Source of the DNA: Haplomitrium mnioides
Taxonomy: Eukaryota; Marchantiophyta; Haplomitriopsida; Calobryales
Length of the DNA: 24,749 nucleotides
NCBI GenBank assembly: GCA_049999725.1
Contig: JBNGIS010034040.1
Location: 21,819-46,567 of the forward strand
Direction: 5' to 3'
In this document: in pieces, positions 1 to 9,850 of the stretch
Layout of the letters: each line of letters starts with the position of its first letter
How positions within the stretch are numbered: the first letter of the stretch is position 1
Notes under the pieces: generated by a model
What the model was told of the DNA's origin: nothing
Database searches by the model: none
What the model saw: the letters and a program-made list of their open reading frames with translations, nothing else
Program-made: the position numbers and the translations under genes

Positions 1-108
1 GTATATGAATCAAGAAAATTACAAGCTAAAGAAAAACCTTTTGTTAAGAAATTCACAAATATAAAAAATTATAATTTTTGAAGTTGAAATTTGAAAATCA
101 ATTTCCTT

Positions 109-167
109 CAACGCAAAATGAAATAAGAACTTAGTAGCGGTTCTTGGTTCAAAGTAGTGGTTGTTAT
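109..167 (-). repeat. Dispersed 58 bp repeat, inverted copy of 22651-22709
   Basis: Read on the minus strand this segment matches plus 22651-22709 at roughly 80% by eye. Both contain the core GAACCGCTACT followed by AGTTC. It lies just past the point where the left methyltransferase relic loses similarity, so it may belong to the element or rearrangement that truncated that gene. A 6 bp stem with a 9-base loop (AAGAAC...GTTCTT) can form. Confidence 0.6.
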
Positions 168-351
168 GGCAGAAATTGTTTTAGTACTAACAACGGAGCA
201 CATGGTCAGCATTGGGGTTGAGTAGCCTTGTTGATGCAAAGGCTGAAGTTTTTCATGCTTCTCGTCTCCTTGATTTTCTAGTAGCCAATAGTCCAAGACT
301 AGTGCATGAGCGACTATGTGACCACTTGAATGGTTGACGTTGTGTTTATCC

Positions 352-453
352 TTGAAATACAATACCATTGAAAACATTAGGTGTTAGATCAAACCAAAAA
401 ATCACTTAATAGAAATAATAACAAATAGACATTATTCATAAATTATAATTTGC
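352..453 (-). other. GC-donor intron of the left methyltransferase relic
   Basis: Aligning with the right copy puts the exon end at 454 (ATCTC) and the intron start at GCAAAT, where the right copy has GCTAGT. The 3' end aligns CAA (left) with TAG (right), so the left acceptor appears to have lost its G. The length is 102 nt, against 98 in the right copy. The downstream exon (GATAAACAC) aligns with GACAAAAGC. Confidence 0.5.
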
Positions 454-1023
454 GAGATGTTGTGGTCGAAAACACAAAAAACTTCTAGTAAGATGTTCTC
501 GATAATACCAATTTTTTTGGAAGAGTGGATTATTGCAAATGGATCAATATGGAGATGTAATGATTGCCGCAAAGGATGACACCATGTCAAAAATGTCATT
601 TTTTGAAAAAGGTTTAGAATCATCATGATCATGCTTACATTTCTCTAGATTATAATTGTGAGGAATGTCAGCAGTGACCAAAGTAAAAGCTAGAGGTTTA
701 ATGAATGCCTTGAGTTGTAGTGTATTGGAATCTATGTAGATACAATATCTCACTACGTTGATTCCATCGAGAAAAAATTGTAGCTCTTCTTCATTTGCAT
801 TAACTCTTGCACCACTATAACTTGTGCAAGCAACTCCATCTTAAGTCTCCAATCCACCAACCTTTGTCCAACATTTCCCAAAGGCAAAATAGTGGAAGTT
901 TATGCAATAAGATGAAGCTTTTTCTTACTCTTCAATCGTCTCCTCCACAACCTTGATCTTCCTTTTTCCCTTTGTTATCAAGGTCAACTTCTTTGCGAGT
1001 AGACGTTTGACAGTTTTTATCTC

Positions 1024-1105
1024 CTTGCAAAAAATCAAGAACAATTTAGTTACAAATGCAAGTGTAAAATAGAGCATAGAAGAACAATTTTGTGTGCAAT
1101 CTTAC
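1024..1105 (-). other. GT-AG intron of the left methyltransferase relic
   Basis: The donor reads GTAAGATT (5' end at 1105) and the acceptor TTTTTTGCAAG (ends at 1024), with a T-rich body of 82 nt. Removing it joins a frame ending in LPTYH to one beginning EIKTVKRLLAKK in phase 0. That second frame matches the AKKL start of the right copy at the window edge. It supports a nuclear eukaryotic gene. Confidence 0.6.
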
Positions 1106-2280
1106 ATGATAAGTTGGTAAATGATGAAGCTTTAAACTTACTAAAAGTTTTTCAAGCAAAACATTGAAGAAGCTTTGATTTTTTTTTTGTTTGGATAAGT
1201 AGATGTATCTTTACTTCTTCCCATGTCTTATAACAAGCCTTTGAGGAAAATGTCTTTACCGTCACTTCCAAAATTTTATGTCTCTCCAATTTAAGAAACA
1301 TTTCATAAGTGGACAACTTTCATGCTTCTACTCTCTTCAAAAAAACAATAGCTTGAAGTTCTTGAAAAAATCTTTAAGGAGTCTATTTCAAACCTTCCAC
1401 CCTCAAAGACCATTTAGTTTTTGGTTTTTGGCTTTTGACTTGGTTTTTCTCCCACATTGCAAAATAAGATTGTTGAAGAGCTCTCTACTTTGGAAAACAA
1501 GCTAGAACCAACTCTCTAGTGAAGTAACAATCTTCTCAAGTGTGGATTTTGGTTTAATTTCCAAAGTCTCTAGAACTAATTACATTTCACCTTTGAGTTG
1601 AAGAATTTTCAATCTCAACAAAATGTTGATGCCAATATTTGACCTTTTGGATGGCAGTAATTTCCAACCAATTTCATTGTTTATAGTTGTTATTGATTGG
1701 AAAAATACGAGTTTTAGTTAGCAATAGCTCCATGTACACATAGCTGTTGCACAAAAATAGAGTAGGGTGTTTTGCACCATACTTTGTAATAAGAAGCTCC
1801 CTAGGAGTTGCACTATAACTAGTTTTTGCAAACAAATTTGTAGTGATACTACTTGGGATTTGTCATATCAAACTTAGATTTATCTTTCAACCTATTTTTT
1901 GGGTCATCCACAACAATAAAAAATGAAATGCGTATACTTATTTGCAAGCATACGTTGTGCCAACAACTCCACAAAAATCTTCATTGAGTTATTGAATCAA
2001 AAACAACCCAACTATCCATGTTTGGTTTAAGAAGATTAAGGTTCTCCAACCCAATAATGATTATTTTATCATGTAGCCAACATCAATAGATAGTAGCCTT
2101 CCTACTTTTGTTCTTTTCTTCCTGAGAAATTGTCTAAGTATCCAATTGTTCTCGCCTCTAGAATGTATTCATGTGCTTGTGCTCTGCTCTCTTTGTTTTG
2201 GATATAAGCACCTTTTTTCTCACTCGTTATGGTCTCTAATCCAAACTATCCTCACATTCCAATGACAAATCTTCTGCCAT

Positions 2281-3548
2281 TGTTGGTGGAGAAGTGTTGT
2301 AGCATAGGGCAGGTGTCCAACCCCAAAAAATGCATCCCATGACCAAACCGTGCAAGAAATAAATAGAAATTTGCTCTTAAACCAATTTTACAACAATTTC
2401 AGCTTCTTTAAAGAGTTCTTAAAATTCACTCAATGAGCTTAGAAATTAGAACTATTGTCTCTCGAGATGAGAACTATCCTCTCTTGTGGCCTGGTTACTA
2501 CTTCTCATATCACAAAGTTAATTCCTCACAACTTGCACCACTCTCATATAAAAATATTAGACAAGGTATATGTAACTTGTGGGATGAGAATTTCTAAAAC
2601 AAAAAAATTGACACATATATGGATTTTACTAGAGCTGAATCACAAACACCGTAAGTGACCAATTCCTCAATCGCATTGAAACTTTAGACCAAATATTTGA
2701 GTGCCCATATTATTCTCTCAAATTCCTCTCCCTAAGATAAATACTCAAGCCACTCCAACCTGAAGTATTCCAAAGCATGTTACAAAGAAAATAACACTTA
2801 AAGCAGCCCTCCTGGATCTCACATTCAAGCCTTCATTTCCTTATGCACAATTACTTTGTTTACTTGTGAAACTCTATGCCTATTCTATAGACACACACCT
2901 TTGCTTTACTAAAATCAAACAGCAAGTATCCACAGGCTGGGTGATCATAAGGACTCTCTGCTCATGATAGACTTCACTAATTACTCACATGCAAAAAGAC
3001 ACAAGGCCAAGCGCAACAAGGAAACTTCAATTGCTTCATAGCTAAACTTACCTCTATTAATTATATAGTATTTCTAATCTCATTTTAATTATTTCTAGCA
3101 TAATTATTTATATAAATTTGCTACTATTTACAAACATCTAACCCTAGCATTAGATTTCTAACAAGAATATTGGAATCTTCATATGTGTTTCCTATTTTAT
3201 AAAATGCACTACTCTTCTCTAAATAGATTAAACACCTCCTTTCTTTCTTTAGATCCTTCTCTATAGATCAAGGTACACCTATGATAACTCACAATTCACT
3301 TCCCAAGACTCCATATATTTCTTGATAGCTTCTACAGTCCTTGATTTCCCTTTAAAATAGGCTATTTTTCCCCATCCATCCCTTGCTTCAAAATTTACAA
3401 TTTGATATCATTATAGTCATTCCTCTATCTGTAGTAATTCCTACAATTCCATAAAAATGTTGCTTTTCATTTATGCAAAACCTCTTCTTATACTTAGCTA
3501 ATTTTTAAATGGCTATTAATTCACTCCACAGGTAGCGCCATCAATCAT
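2281..3548. other. AT-rich stretch without a recognisable gene
   Basis: The part next to 2280 would be the 5' leader and promoter of the left methyltransferase relic. I see no convincing TATA box at the expected distance. The rest (2400-3548) is AT-rich, with short ORFs only and no domain I recognise on either strand. Confidence 0.5.
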
Positions 3549-4975
3549 TTAAATTCCTCTTGAAGTTCCTCGTTGCATCAAGTTGTCCCATAAGTTTACC
3601 ACATAAATATAGTAAGAGTATAAATAGATCTCCATCCTTGGCAACATGCCTAAATTCAGCCCTCCAAGAACAAGCTTAACGTTATCTAAAAATTGTTTGA
3701 AATCTATCAGAAGCAAGGGTCTATCTTCTTGAATGAAAATGTGTTGGGCTTCTAATCTCAATATACAATGTCGCAACTTATGCAAATACTCCAACGACAC
3801 TAAAATTGTCATGTAAGAGAGGTCATGCAGACCCCACTTTGTGAGTTCAACCACTTAGTTTCACCACCTCTACGCATATGGTGCTTTCGATTTCAAGGAA
3901 ATTTCAAGTCCATATGCCTTCTATTGGTTTGAGTGATGTCTTTCCACTACCCATTTCCATTCTAGAGGAGCGCTACCATTTCATTTTCCTAAGAATGCTT
4001 GCATGGGCATATTCTTGGATCAAGTTTCTCTTTCCCTTCTCCAAGACCAAAGCTGCATTCAATCGTGTAACTTGCCCTCTCTTTGACGCAAATGCTATAG
4101 ACTAAATTTGGAAAGAATAAAATAATTCAGTGGCAATAGCATCCATTGCAAGCTTTGCAGATTCTCCATCTATCTTATTCCACGGTAGGGATAAACGACG
4201 CATGCCAATGGTGGTTGGAGCACTGCATTGTTATCCTTGAGCAAAGAGCTCAATCAACAGCATTGGGTTGAACACCTCCTCATACACACATTTTGAGCAT
4301 CCAAACTCTTGGAATAGTTCTCTCGCCGTCTCTATTGAAGTCTACAATCTAGCATCATACTTCGTCCATGCACTATCGGTGCTCTCAAAATCAATCCCTA
4401 CATATATGAGAAGGAAAGGCAATTGATCAGTCAACCAGAGGCAGTCGCTTACGCTGCCCTATTGTTTGTGCAACAACTTTGAATTGCGGTTCAAACTGTA
4501 CAAGAGATATATGTCTCTCATTCTCAAATTGTACGAGAAAAGTGACCAACCTCATCAAGCCACCTCAATTCTCCACAGCGCTGCAATGATCCCATAAGCA
4601 CTTTTGCAGCCATATATAAAGGTTTCACAATGTCTCTACTATGACTAGCATCCTTTTTTGGGGTATAAGACTCTCCAACATATCCTTCTCTATACCCATA
4701 GACAATTGCACATCTCTTCATTTATACATACATATACACTATAAACATTTGTTTTACACAAAATTGAAATGCTACCACTTCATCCTTACTCCACCATACC
4801 ATAGAGGTACCTTCTTGACTTTTTCTGATCTTTTGTCATTTTGTATGCTCTCACAAGAAGCATGTGGTGGAATACTTTGTAGAGAAATTTCAGCAGCCGG
4901 TTTTGGTTGTTTATGGCTCCTTGATTTCTTGGAGGAGCCACTTTGTAGCTTGGATGCCTTCCACTTCATTTTCAA
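3549..4975 (-). pseudogene. Unidentified protein pseudogene
   Basis: A minus-strand coding relic can be followed across at least three frame changes (near 4772, 4545 and 3850). It starts in a basic, Ser/Lys-rich part (4772-4975: KWKASKLQSGSSKKSRSHKQ). It continues in another frame through WWSKDEVVAFQFCVKQMF and MKRCAIVYGYREGYVGESY (about 4790-4524), then LLIYVGIDFESTDSAWTKYD and TARELFQEFGCSKCVYEEVF (about 4440-4280), and ends in a hydrophobic Leu/Tyr-rich tail (3549-3854). In-frame stops number about one per 40-60 codons, far fewer than expected in non-coding AT-rich DNA. The composition is protein-like rather than low-complexity. I do not recognise the family. It lies upstream of the left methyltransferase relic on the same strand, but no splice connection is evident. 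The true start may lie upstream, where an ATG near 5140 is followed by stops. Confidence 0.5.
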
Positions 4976-5314
4976 AGTTATTGTTGTTGGTTTGGTTTAG
5001 AGTATAGGAGTTTTGATCAATATTGTAGTAGCACCAAGGTATGGATGGCACTTTGTATGAGTGTTGTCTTTCTTCATTATTAAAATGTGTAGTTGGAAAA
5101 CGAACTTAATGAAACATCGTTCCACTTTGTTTTACGTATGAGTACCCATTGCTAAAGTCTACAAGAAGCTCCGCCGTTTATGAGAAAAAGAAATTAGAAT
5201 GTTTCATTGCAAGTGGAAACTATTTGTATGCATGAAGTGCATACTCTCTAAGATTGAAAAGTGAGAAGACAAGAACAAATTTGTAAGGAGATTTTTAGAA
5301 GGAAAAGATCGGAA
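4976..5314. other. Spacer between divergent pseudogenes
   Basis: These 339 bases separate the minus-strand relic ending at 4975 from the plus-strand relic starting at 5315. Some minus-strand coding-like sequence (about 4976-5140) may extend the minus-strand gene. I see no promoter element I would defend. Confidence 0.35.
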
Positions 5315-7316
5315 ATGGCTACTTTATGGTATTGTTTTGGAAAAAAATGAATAAAATAAACCACAAAGAATGTAAAACCTTTGAAAACTTGCTCATTTGG
5401 TTATAACCCATTGTCTCTCTTGCTTCATCTTCAATTTACAGAGGAAGCCATTCAAAAACTTTATGGGTTATAAGAAATGAAGTGCCCTAAACAAATGCTC
5501 AAGGGAGACGAGCACTTTGCATACTTGGTAGCAAGGCCAAGTGTTGTAAACAATATGTTTAAAATACATAAAATTTAGGATCCCATTTTGTAGAAGTTTG
5601 TGTAGATCTTTGCCTATAATCTTTTCCAACCAAAATTCAGATATGTCACTAAGGCTGGATTGATTCTTTTGATAAATGCTTGGAGAGGCCACACCAAGGG
5701 GCTGGTAGACTTTATCCAAAGCAAGATCACCTAATATTTTGAGCGATCTTGGTAATAGAATTTGGTGATTTGGTTCACCCTTTTCTTATTGTACCAATTG
5801 GAGGCTTGCGGACTATGTAGCGATGAAGAGCAATGAATGCCATAAAAGGAGAAGAGAGCAACATTTGAGAAGACCACATGGACAAATGAAATTTTAGGTA
5901 AGCCTGAGCGTAAACTTTGGGTGATGGCTTCAATCGACTCAAGGGAGGTGGAAGAATAGGAGGTACGAATCGTTGATCAATCTTATCCAAAGCATGTTAA
6001 ACATGCTCAAACTAAGCATCAAGTAACTTGGGTTGCACAAGAAAGACCCACACCTATTGCAATTCTATTTGGGGAAAGGACCTTGGCTTACCCAACTGCA
6101 TGTAAAAGGCCCAATGGCAATCATACCATTGAAATGGTAGATTTGGAAGCCGAGGATGAAGGAAGAGAGAATTGGGAAGAGATTCTTGAGAGAGTGGATG
6201 CCACTCAAGAAAATTTATGACAAGTAGCGGAGGAGCTCAACCAAAGGAGAGCGGAAGAGGTACCCCATGTGTCTGCTTCAGTGAATGCAAAAGAGGGAAT
6301 TGTGGACGTAGAAATTATTGCAGTAGAGGCCATGGCAAAAGTTTGAATCAGAGAAGCTAAAGCTATGGTAGATAGGGTGGTTTTGATCAAAGAAGAAGGA
6401 ATAGCAGCCCAAGTGGCTGAAGAGCTCCATTTAGATGACTCGGATGAAGGCACTTTGCACACTAGAGAAGGAATAAGAAGGGCAAAAGAAGAAACCAAAT
6501 CAGATGATGATAACTAGCAAGAATGCATCCAAAAGCTGACCAAGTGGATGAAAATCAAATAAATCAGACTAGAATATGCAATTTTTTAGGAAAGAGGCAA
6601 AAGTAGTGCTATGAGGAAGGTCTTAGTCATAGCACAACAACAAACTACAAGTGATCCATCCGAGCTATGGCAAGCAAGAAAGTTGAAGTTTCATGTAGCC
6701 TCTTTGGAAGACCAAGTGAGTAGGAGTCATGCAGAGGTCATAAGAATGGAAGAAAAAATGGGAAAACTCAAGGAGAAACTTCAAGTCGAAGAGTGTCATG
6801 CTCGTTGTTTGAAGAAGGATAATAAAGCTGATGAATCAAAAATTCTACAAAGAGGATATTTGATTGAGCAACTACAATTCCAAGTCTGAGACTAGAAGAA
6901 GATAGAGATGAAATGGGCACAATTCTATCAAGAAACGACCAGAAGGCAAGAGGAGGAGATAAAGAGGTCTACAATGTTGAAAGAAAAGCTAGAAGCATCG
7001 CAATAGGATTCCCTAGCAAGGGAGAAGCAAGAATTTTTAGAAGAGCTATTTCAAGTCACATGCAAGGCTGCATGGCTAAAATAAATGTAGATAAAAGCTC
7101 AAAAAGTCCGATATGATATGTTGGATCGGATGGATCGAACATTACAACGGTTGATTTATGACGTGACCAAAGCAAATCAAGAGGCAGCTCAAACACAAGA
7201 CTAGATGGCTGCATTAGAAGAGCAGCAGTAGAGGGAAGTTGCTGAAGATATATTGGGGCTTACAGTAGTTGAAGTACCAAAGAAGGATTAGCAAAATAGT
7301 GTTTTAAATTTGTAGG
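5315..7316 (+). pseudogene. Unidentified ~660-codon pseudogene with coiled-coil-like C-terminal half
   Basis: A single plus frame can be read from an ATG at 5315 (context GGAAATGGCT) to about 7316 without a clear frameshift. Roughly 25 nonsense codons interrupt it, most of them TAG or TGA, where CAG or CGA could have stood. The N-terminal half is globular-looking (HLQFTEEAIQKLYG near 5430-5470; FQPKFRYVTKAGLILLINAW near 5624-5680). From about 6130 it becomes Glu/Lys/Gln-rich: an acidic segment (VDLEAEDEGRENWEEILERV), then heptad-like helices at 6611-6889 (FHVASLEDQV, MEEKMGKLKEKLQVEE) and 6900-7230 (RRQEEEIKRS, LDRMDRTLQRLIYDVTKAN). Stop density in 5960-6890 is about a third of random expectation for this base composition. 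I cannot name the family. It could be a host structural protein relic or a gag-like ORF of an uncharacterised element. Confidence 0.55.
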
Positions 7317-7429
7317 GGTTAGAAGTCATTTGATAGGAGTAAATCTTTTGTTGTTTTGTAGATGTTGTTTGATTTAGTTAAGTCTATCCAAGATTTTAAA
7401 CTAGATGTATTTTTCTATTTTTTTTTCTC

Positions 7430-7900
7430 TCTAATGTCTTTTCCACAAAGGTATTTTCTCTGTTGTAATATTCCAAAAGAAATTCTCGATAGCATTCCAT
7501 GCTATCAAAAAACTACATCAAAGTAAATCTTTGTCAATTGTGGAGCATCCACCGTGTCGACCATTGGTGCTAGCTGAATTTGTTTGCTTAGCTTATCTAC
7601 AAGCACCACAATGGCAGTAAACCCACAAGGCATGGTTGGAAGCAAAGTGATAACTTAAAGATCTAAACTTACATATTCCCACCGAGTAGTAGAAATCAGT
7701 AGTGGCTGAAGAAGGCTAGCCGGTTTTTGATTTGAAGCCTTGTTTTGTTGACAACTTTCACAAGAATGAATAAAGCTACGAACATCTCGAGCTAGGTTTG
7801 GCCACCACCAAGTGTGTTGAAGCAACTTCATAGTCTTGTCTACCTCAAGATACCCGGAGATTTGAATGTCATATGCTTCTTGTAAATGGGCCAAAGGCAA
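7430..7900 (-). pseudogene. E1 integrase fragment (zinc-binding domain and start of catalytic core)
   Basis: The stretch LAHLQEAYDIQISGYLEVDK...WWWPNLARDV...CESCQQNK matches the HHCC zinc-binding domain of Ty3/gypsy integrases. The CxxC pair is intact, but both histidine positions read Tyr (EAYD and SGYL), as C-to-T change of His codons would give. The core begins RWEYVSLDL, including the first catalytic Asp. After a frame change near 7655 it continues as PTMPCGFTAIVVLVDKLSK and PMVDTVDAPQLTKIYFDVVF to about 7500. The second Asp and the Glu of the DDE triad are not recoverable. Confidence 0.8.
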
Positions 7901-8063
7901 TTAGTTGAATTCCATTCTCAAACTTTTGTTGAAACACTACTCTAATAACAATAGAGGCATTAAAATCAACTATACAATGTGTCTTTGGATCATATGGTTG
8001 TAGAATTGGACAAGAAGACACTGCATCCTTGAGTTGTTGAAATGCCTCTTGCTCTTTGGTCAT
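7869..8063 (-). pseudogene. E1 RNase H fragment
   Basis: The start of a Ty3/gypsy RNase H domain: TKEQEAFQQLKDAVSSCPIL, QPYDPKTHCIVDFNAS and IQLIAF. In intact relatives the NAS position is DAS, carrying a catalytic Asp. The domain stops after the IAF motif and is followed at once by the integrase zinc region in another frame, so the rest of RNase H and the connection segment were deleted. E3 carries the same segment (QEAFQQLKDVISS), which shows the two elements belong to one family. Confidence 0.75.
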
Positions 8064-8079
8064 CTATTGAAACTGTGCC

Positions 8080-9106
8080 TCATTTCCTAGCACATCCGTA
8101 ATTGGTGCACCAATATGAGCATAGTAATGGATGAATCTTCAATAAAAGCTTGTCAATCCATTGAAATCTCAAACATTCTTTGTATCTTTTTGGTGTTGGC
8201 CACTCTCTAATAGCCTTAATTTTCTTTTCCTCCATCTTGATGCCATCCGTAAACACTTTATGTCCGAAGTAAGTAACCTCTTGCTTCCAAAACTCACACT
8301 TAGACTTCTTGTAAAAAAAACTTCCAATTGCAGAGTCATTGCAATACTTCTTTGAGGTGATCATGATGCTCAATTTCACTTTTACTAAAGATAAGAATAT
8401 CGTCCAAAAACACCAACACTAACTTATCCAATAAACCATCAAAAAATCAATGCATTCAATCCATGAATATTTCCAGAGCATTAGTAAGGCCAAATGAAAG
8501 AATCTTTCACTTAAAATGCCCGTATCTTGTACAAAAAGTTGTCTTTGGCACATCACTTGGTTTGATAGGAATTTTCCAATAGCCACTTTGAAGATCCAAC
8601 TTAAAAAAGAATTGCGCTCCACTCAAATGATTCAGCAAATCATCAAAACGAGGTAGAGAATAGGCATTCTTCACTATTTGAATGTTCAAGCCTCAATAAT
8701 CTATACAAAGACAAAATCCACCATTTTTCTTTGGTAGAAAAAATACCATAGGTCCTTAATGCGAGGTACTTTGTTTAATGAAAACCTTCTCAAAAAGATC
8801 TGTCAAGGTCTTTCGAAGCTCCTCTAATTCTTGTAATGATAACCCATAAATATGTCAAATATAAGGAGTACTTTTCAGTATCAACTCAATCAAAAAAGAC
8901 ATTCATGGATTATCTATTAAACCCTTTGGCAAATCCTCCGGAAACACATCCAAAAACTCCTTTAAAATTTCATATATCATTGTGGTAGAATTTTTTTTTC
9001 CTTCCTCCTTACTCGAGTCCATGATGGGCTTGATCCAAACAATAAAGGCAAGCAATTGTTGGTCTACTGAATTAGCATGTTTACCTGATTTAGGCTTCCT
9101 CACCAA
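8080..9106 (-). pseudogene. E1 reverse transcriptase relic
   Basis: The RT begins with the usual linker (EILKEFLDVFPEDLPKGL, 8903-9000). It continues with PMVFFLPKKNGGFCLCIDY (around 8700-8755), VKNAYSLPRFDDLL, FFKLDLQSGYWKI with the first catalytic Asp, FCTRYGHFK, FGLTNAL, and the catalytic box FLDD at 8399-8410 (VFLDDILIFSKSEIEHH). The C-terminal thumb-side motif FGHKVFTDGIKMEEKKIKAI lies at about 8200-8260. The frame changes at least twice (near 8510 and 8380), and stops interrupt it, so it cannot make an enzyme. Confidence 0.85.
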
Positions 9107-9187
9107 TGGTACTTAACACTCTAAAATAAATTTCTTACCTTGTGAGGTAACTTGAATCTGTCGTGTTGCCCAGTCAAATTGAGCGAA

Positions 9188-9440
9188 TCAATCTTCAAGC
9201 CAATGCAACCATAAAATAATGTCATATTGCACAAGTGCATTAACAAACTCCATACCTTCTAGGTACTCTTTTCCAATCCTTAGAAGGAATGGCTTTTGAG
9301 AGCAAAACATGTTATGCTTTTGGCCATCGGCCATAATCACAACACTCCCCTTGATGGACCTAAATTTTGCTTTGATTATCTTGGCAAAAATGTAGTGACA
9401 TAAAATTTTCAGAGCTCCCACTATCCACCAACTACAAGAG
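9188..9440 (-). pseudogene. E1 aspartic protease (retropepsin) relic
   Basis: The active-site triad DSG (LVDSGSSENFMS) is encoded at 9417-9425 in one frame. The rest of the domain (VVIMADGQKHNMF, LLRIGKEYLEGMEF, VQYDIILWLHWLED) is in another frame, so a frameshift lies just after the active site. The MADG and YDIILWLHWL segments match the flap-side and C-terminal signatures of Ty3/gypsy proteases (normally YDVILGMDWL). Confidence 0.75.
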
Positions 9441-9728
9441 TGTTACTCAATCATACCATCAAGATTAAACAAGGTACCTCAAATTCTTGTCGAAATTTTA
9501 ATTTCATTAGAGCTTGCAAAGTTTTTAGTACGCTGTTTGAATAGTTGAGGACATGACCTAACTTATGTAGCAGTAACTAATGAGTCATGTCACTCTGTGA
9601 TATGCATTTCTTCTTCTAATTGAATAGACTCTCTTATTGTAGCTTCCATTCTTATGCGAGGCTTCAATCGCCAACAAAACAATCTAGTGCTTCTTCTTCT
9701 CTTACATCAGAAATTTGTATAATTGTAT
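9430..9728 (-). pseudogene. E1 gag, 3' portion (downstream of the E2 insertion)
   Basis: The minus-strand frame reads LFCWRLKPRIRMEATIRES and IQLEEEMHITE at about 9690-9590, matching the end of plant Ty3/gypsy Gag, where FxxGLKPxIR is followed by an EAIxLA-type helix. The upstream half lies at 18527-19007, on the other side of E2. The segment 9582-9632 was later copied into the neighbouring E2 LTR. Confidence 0.65.
9724..9728. repeat. E2 target-site duplication, left copy (TGTAT)
   Basis: TGTAT directly precedes the TGTCGC terminus of E2. The same five bases follow the other end at 18522-18526. Confidence 0.85.
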
Positions 9729-9786
9729 TGTCGCACTCTTCTTTTCCGCCTTAGCTCATGAAGAGCTTACTCTGAAGGAATGGGAC

Positions 9787-9850
9787 GTCTATTCAATTGG
9801 AGTCATGTCACTCTGTGATATGCATTTCTTCTTCTAATTGAATAGACTCT
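9787..9850. repeat. Patch copied from E1 gag inside the E2 LTR, with inverted piece
   Basis: Positions 9800-9850 repeat 9582-9632 (51 bases, no mismatch seen). Just before it, GTCTATTCAATTGG (9787-9800) is the reverse complement, with one mismatch, of 9835-9848. Just after it, GAAGAGCTTACTC (from 9851) repeats a segment near 9760. The matching stretch of the other E2 LTR has unrelated sequence. Confidence 0.75.

Larger units (their letters stand above)
180..2280 (-). pseudogene. DNA methyltransferase-like pseudogene, 3'-truncated (left copy)
   Basis: Relic of an intron-containing gene related to the copy at the right end of the window. The proposed start is the ATG at 2278-2280, in an AACAATGGC context that is near ideal for plants; the product would begin MAEDLSLECEDS. 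Coding-like minus-strand sequence continues to about 1106 but changes frame, for example at an A10 run (1179-1188). After a GT-AG intron (1024-1105), the best conserved part (about 544-780) contains TADIPHNYNL, CKHD and DIFDMVSSFAAI, matching the right copy almost residue for residue. ADIPH corresponds to the catalytic DPPY-type motif of amino methyltransferases. A one-base shift near 590 breaks the frame; the match resumes as AIIHSSKKIG. A second intron (352-453) leads to a KDKHNVNH...AHA exon. Similarity stops near 180, so the C-terminal cofactor-binding motif is missing. The N-terminal 300 or so codons match nothing I recognise. Confidence 0.7.

Noticed and set aside
6205-6498. Ser/Thr/Ala-rich minus-strand ORF of 97 codons
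   Set aside because: A shadow of the Glu/Lys-rich plus-strand frame.
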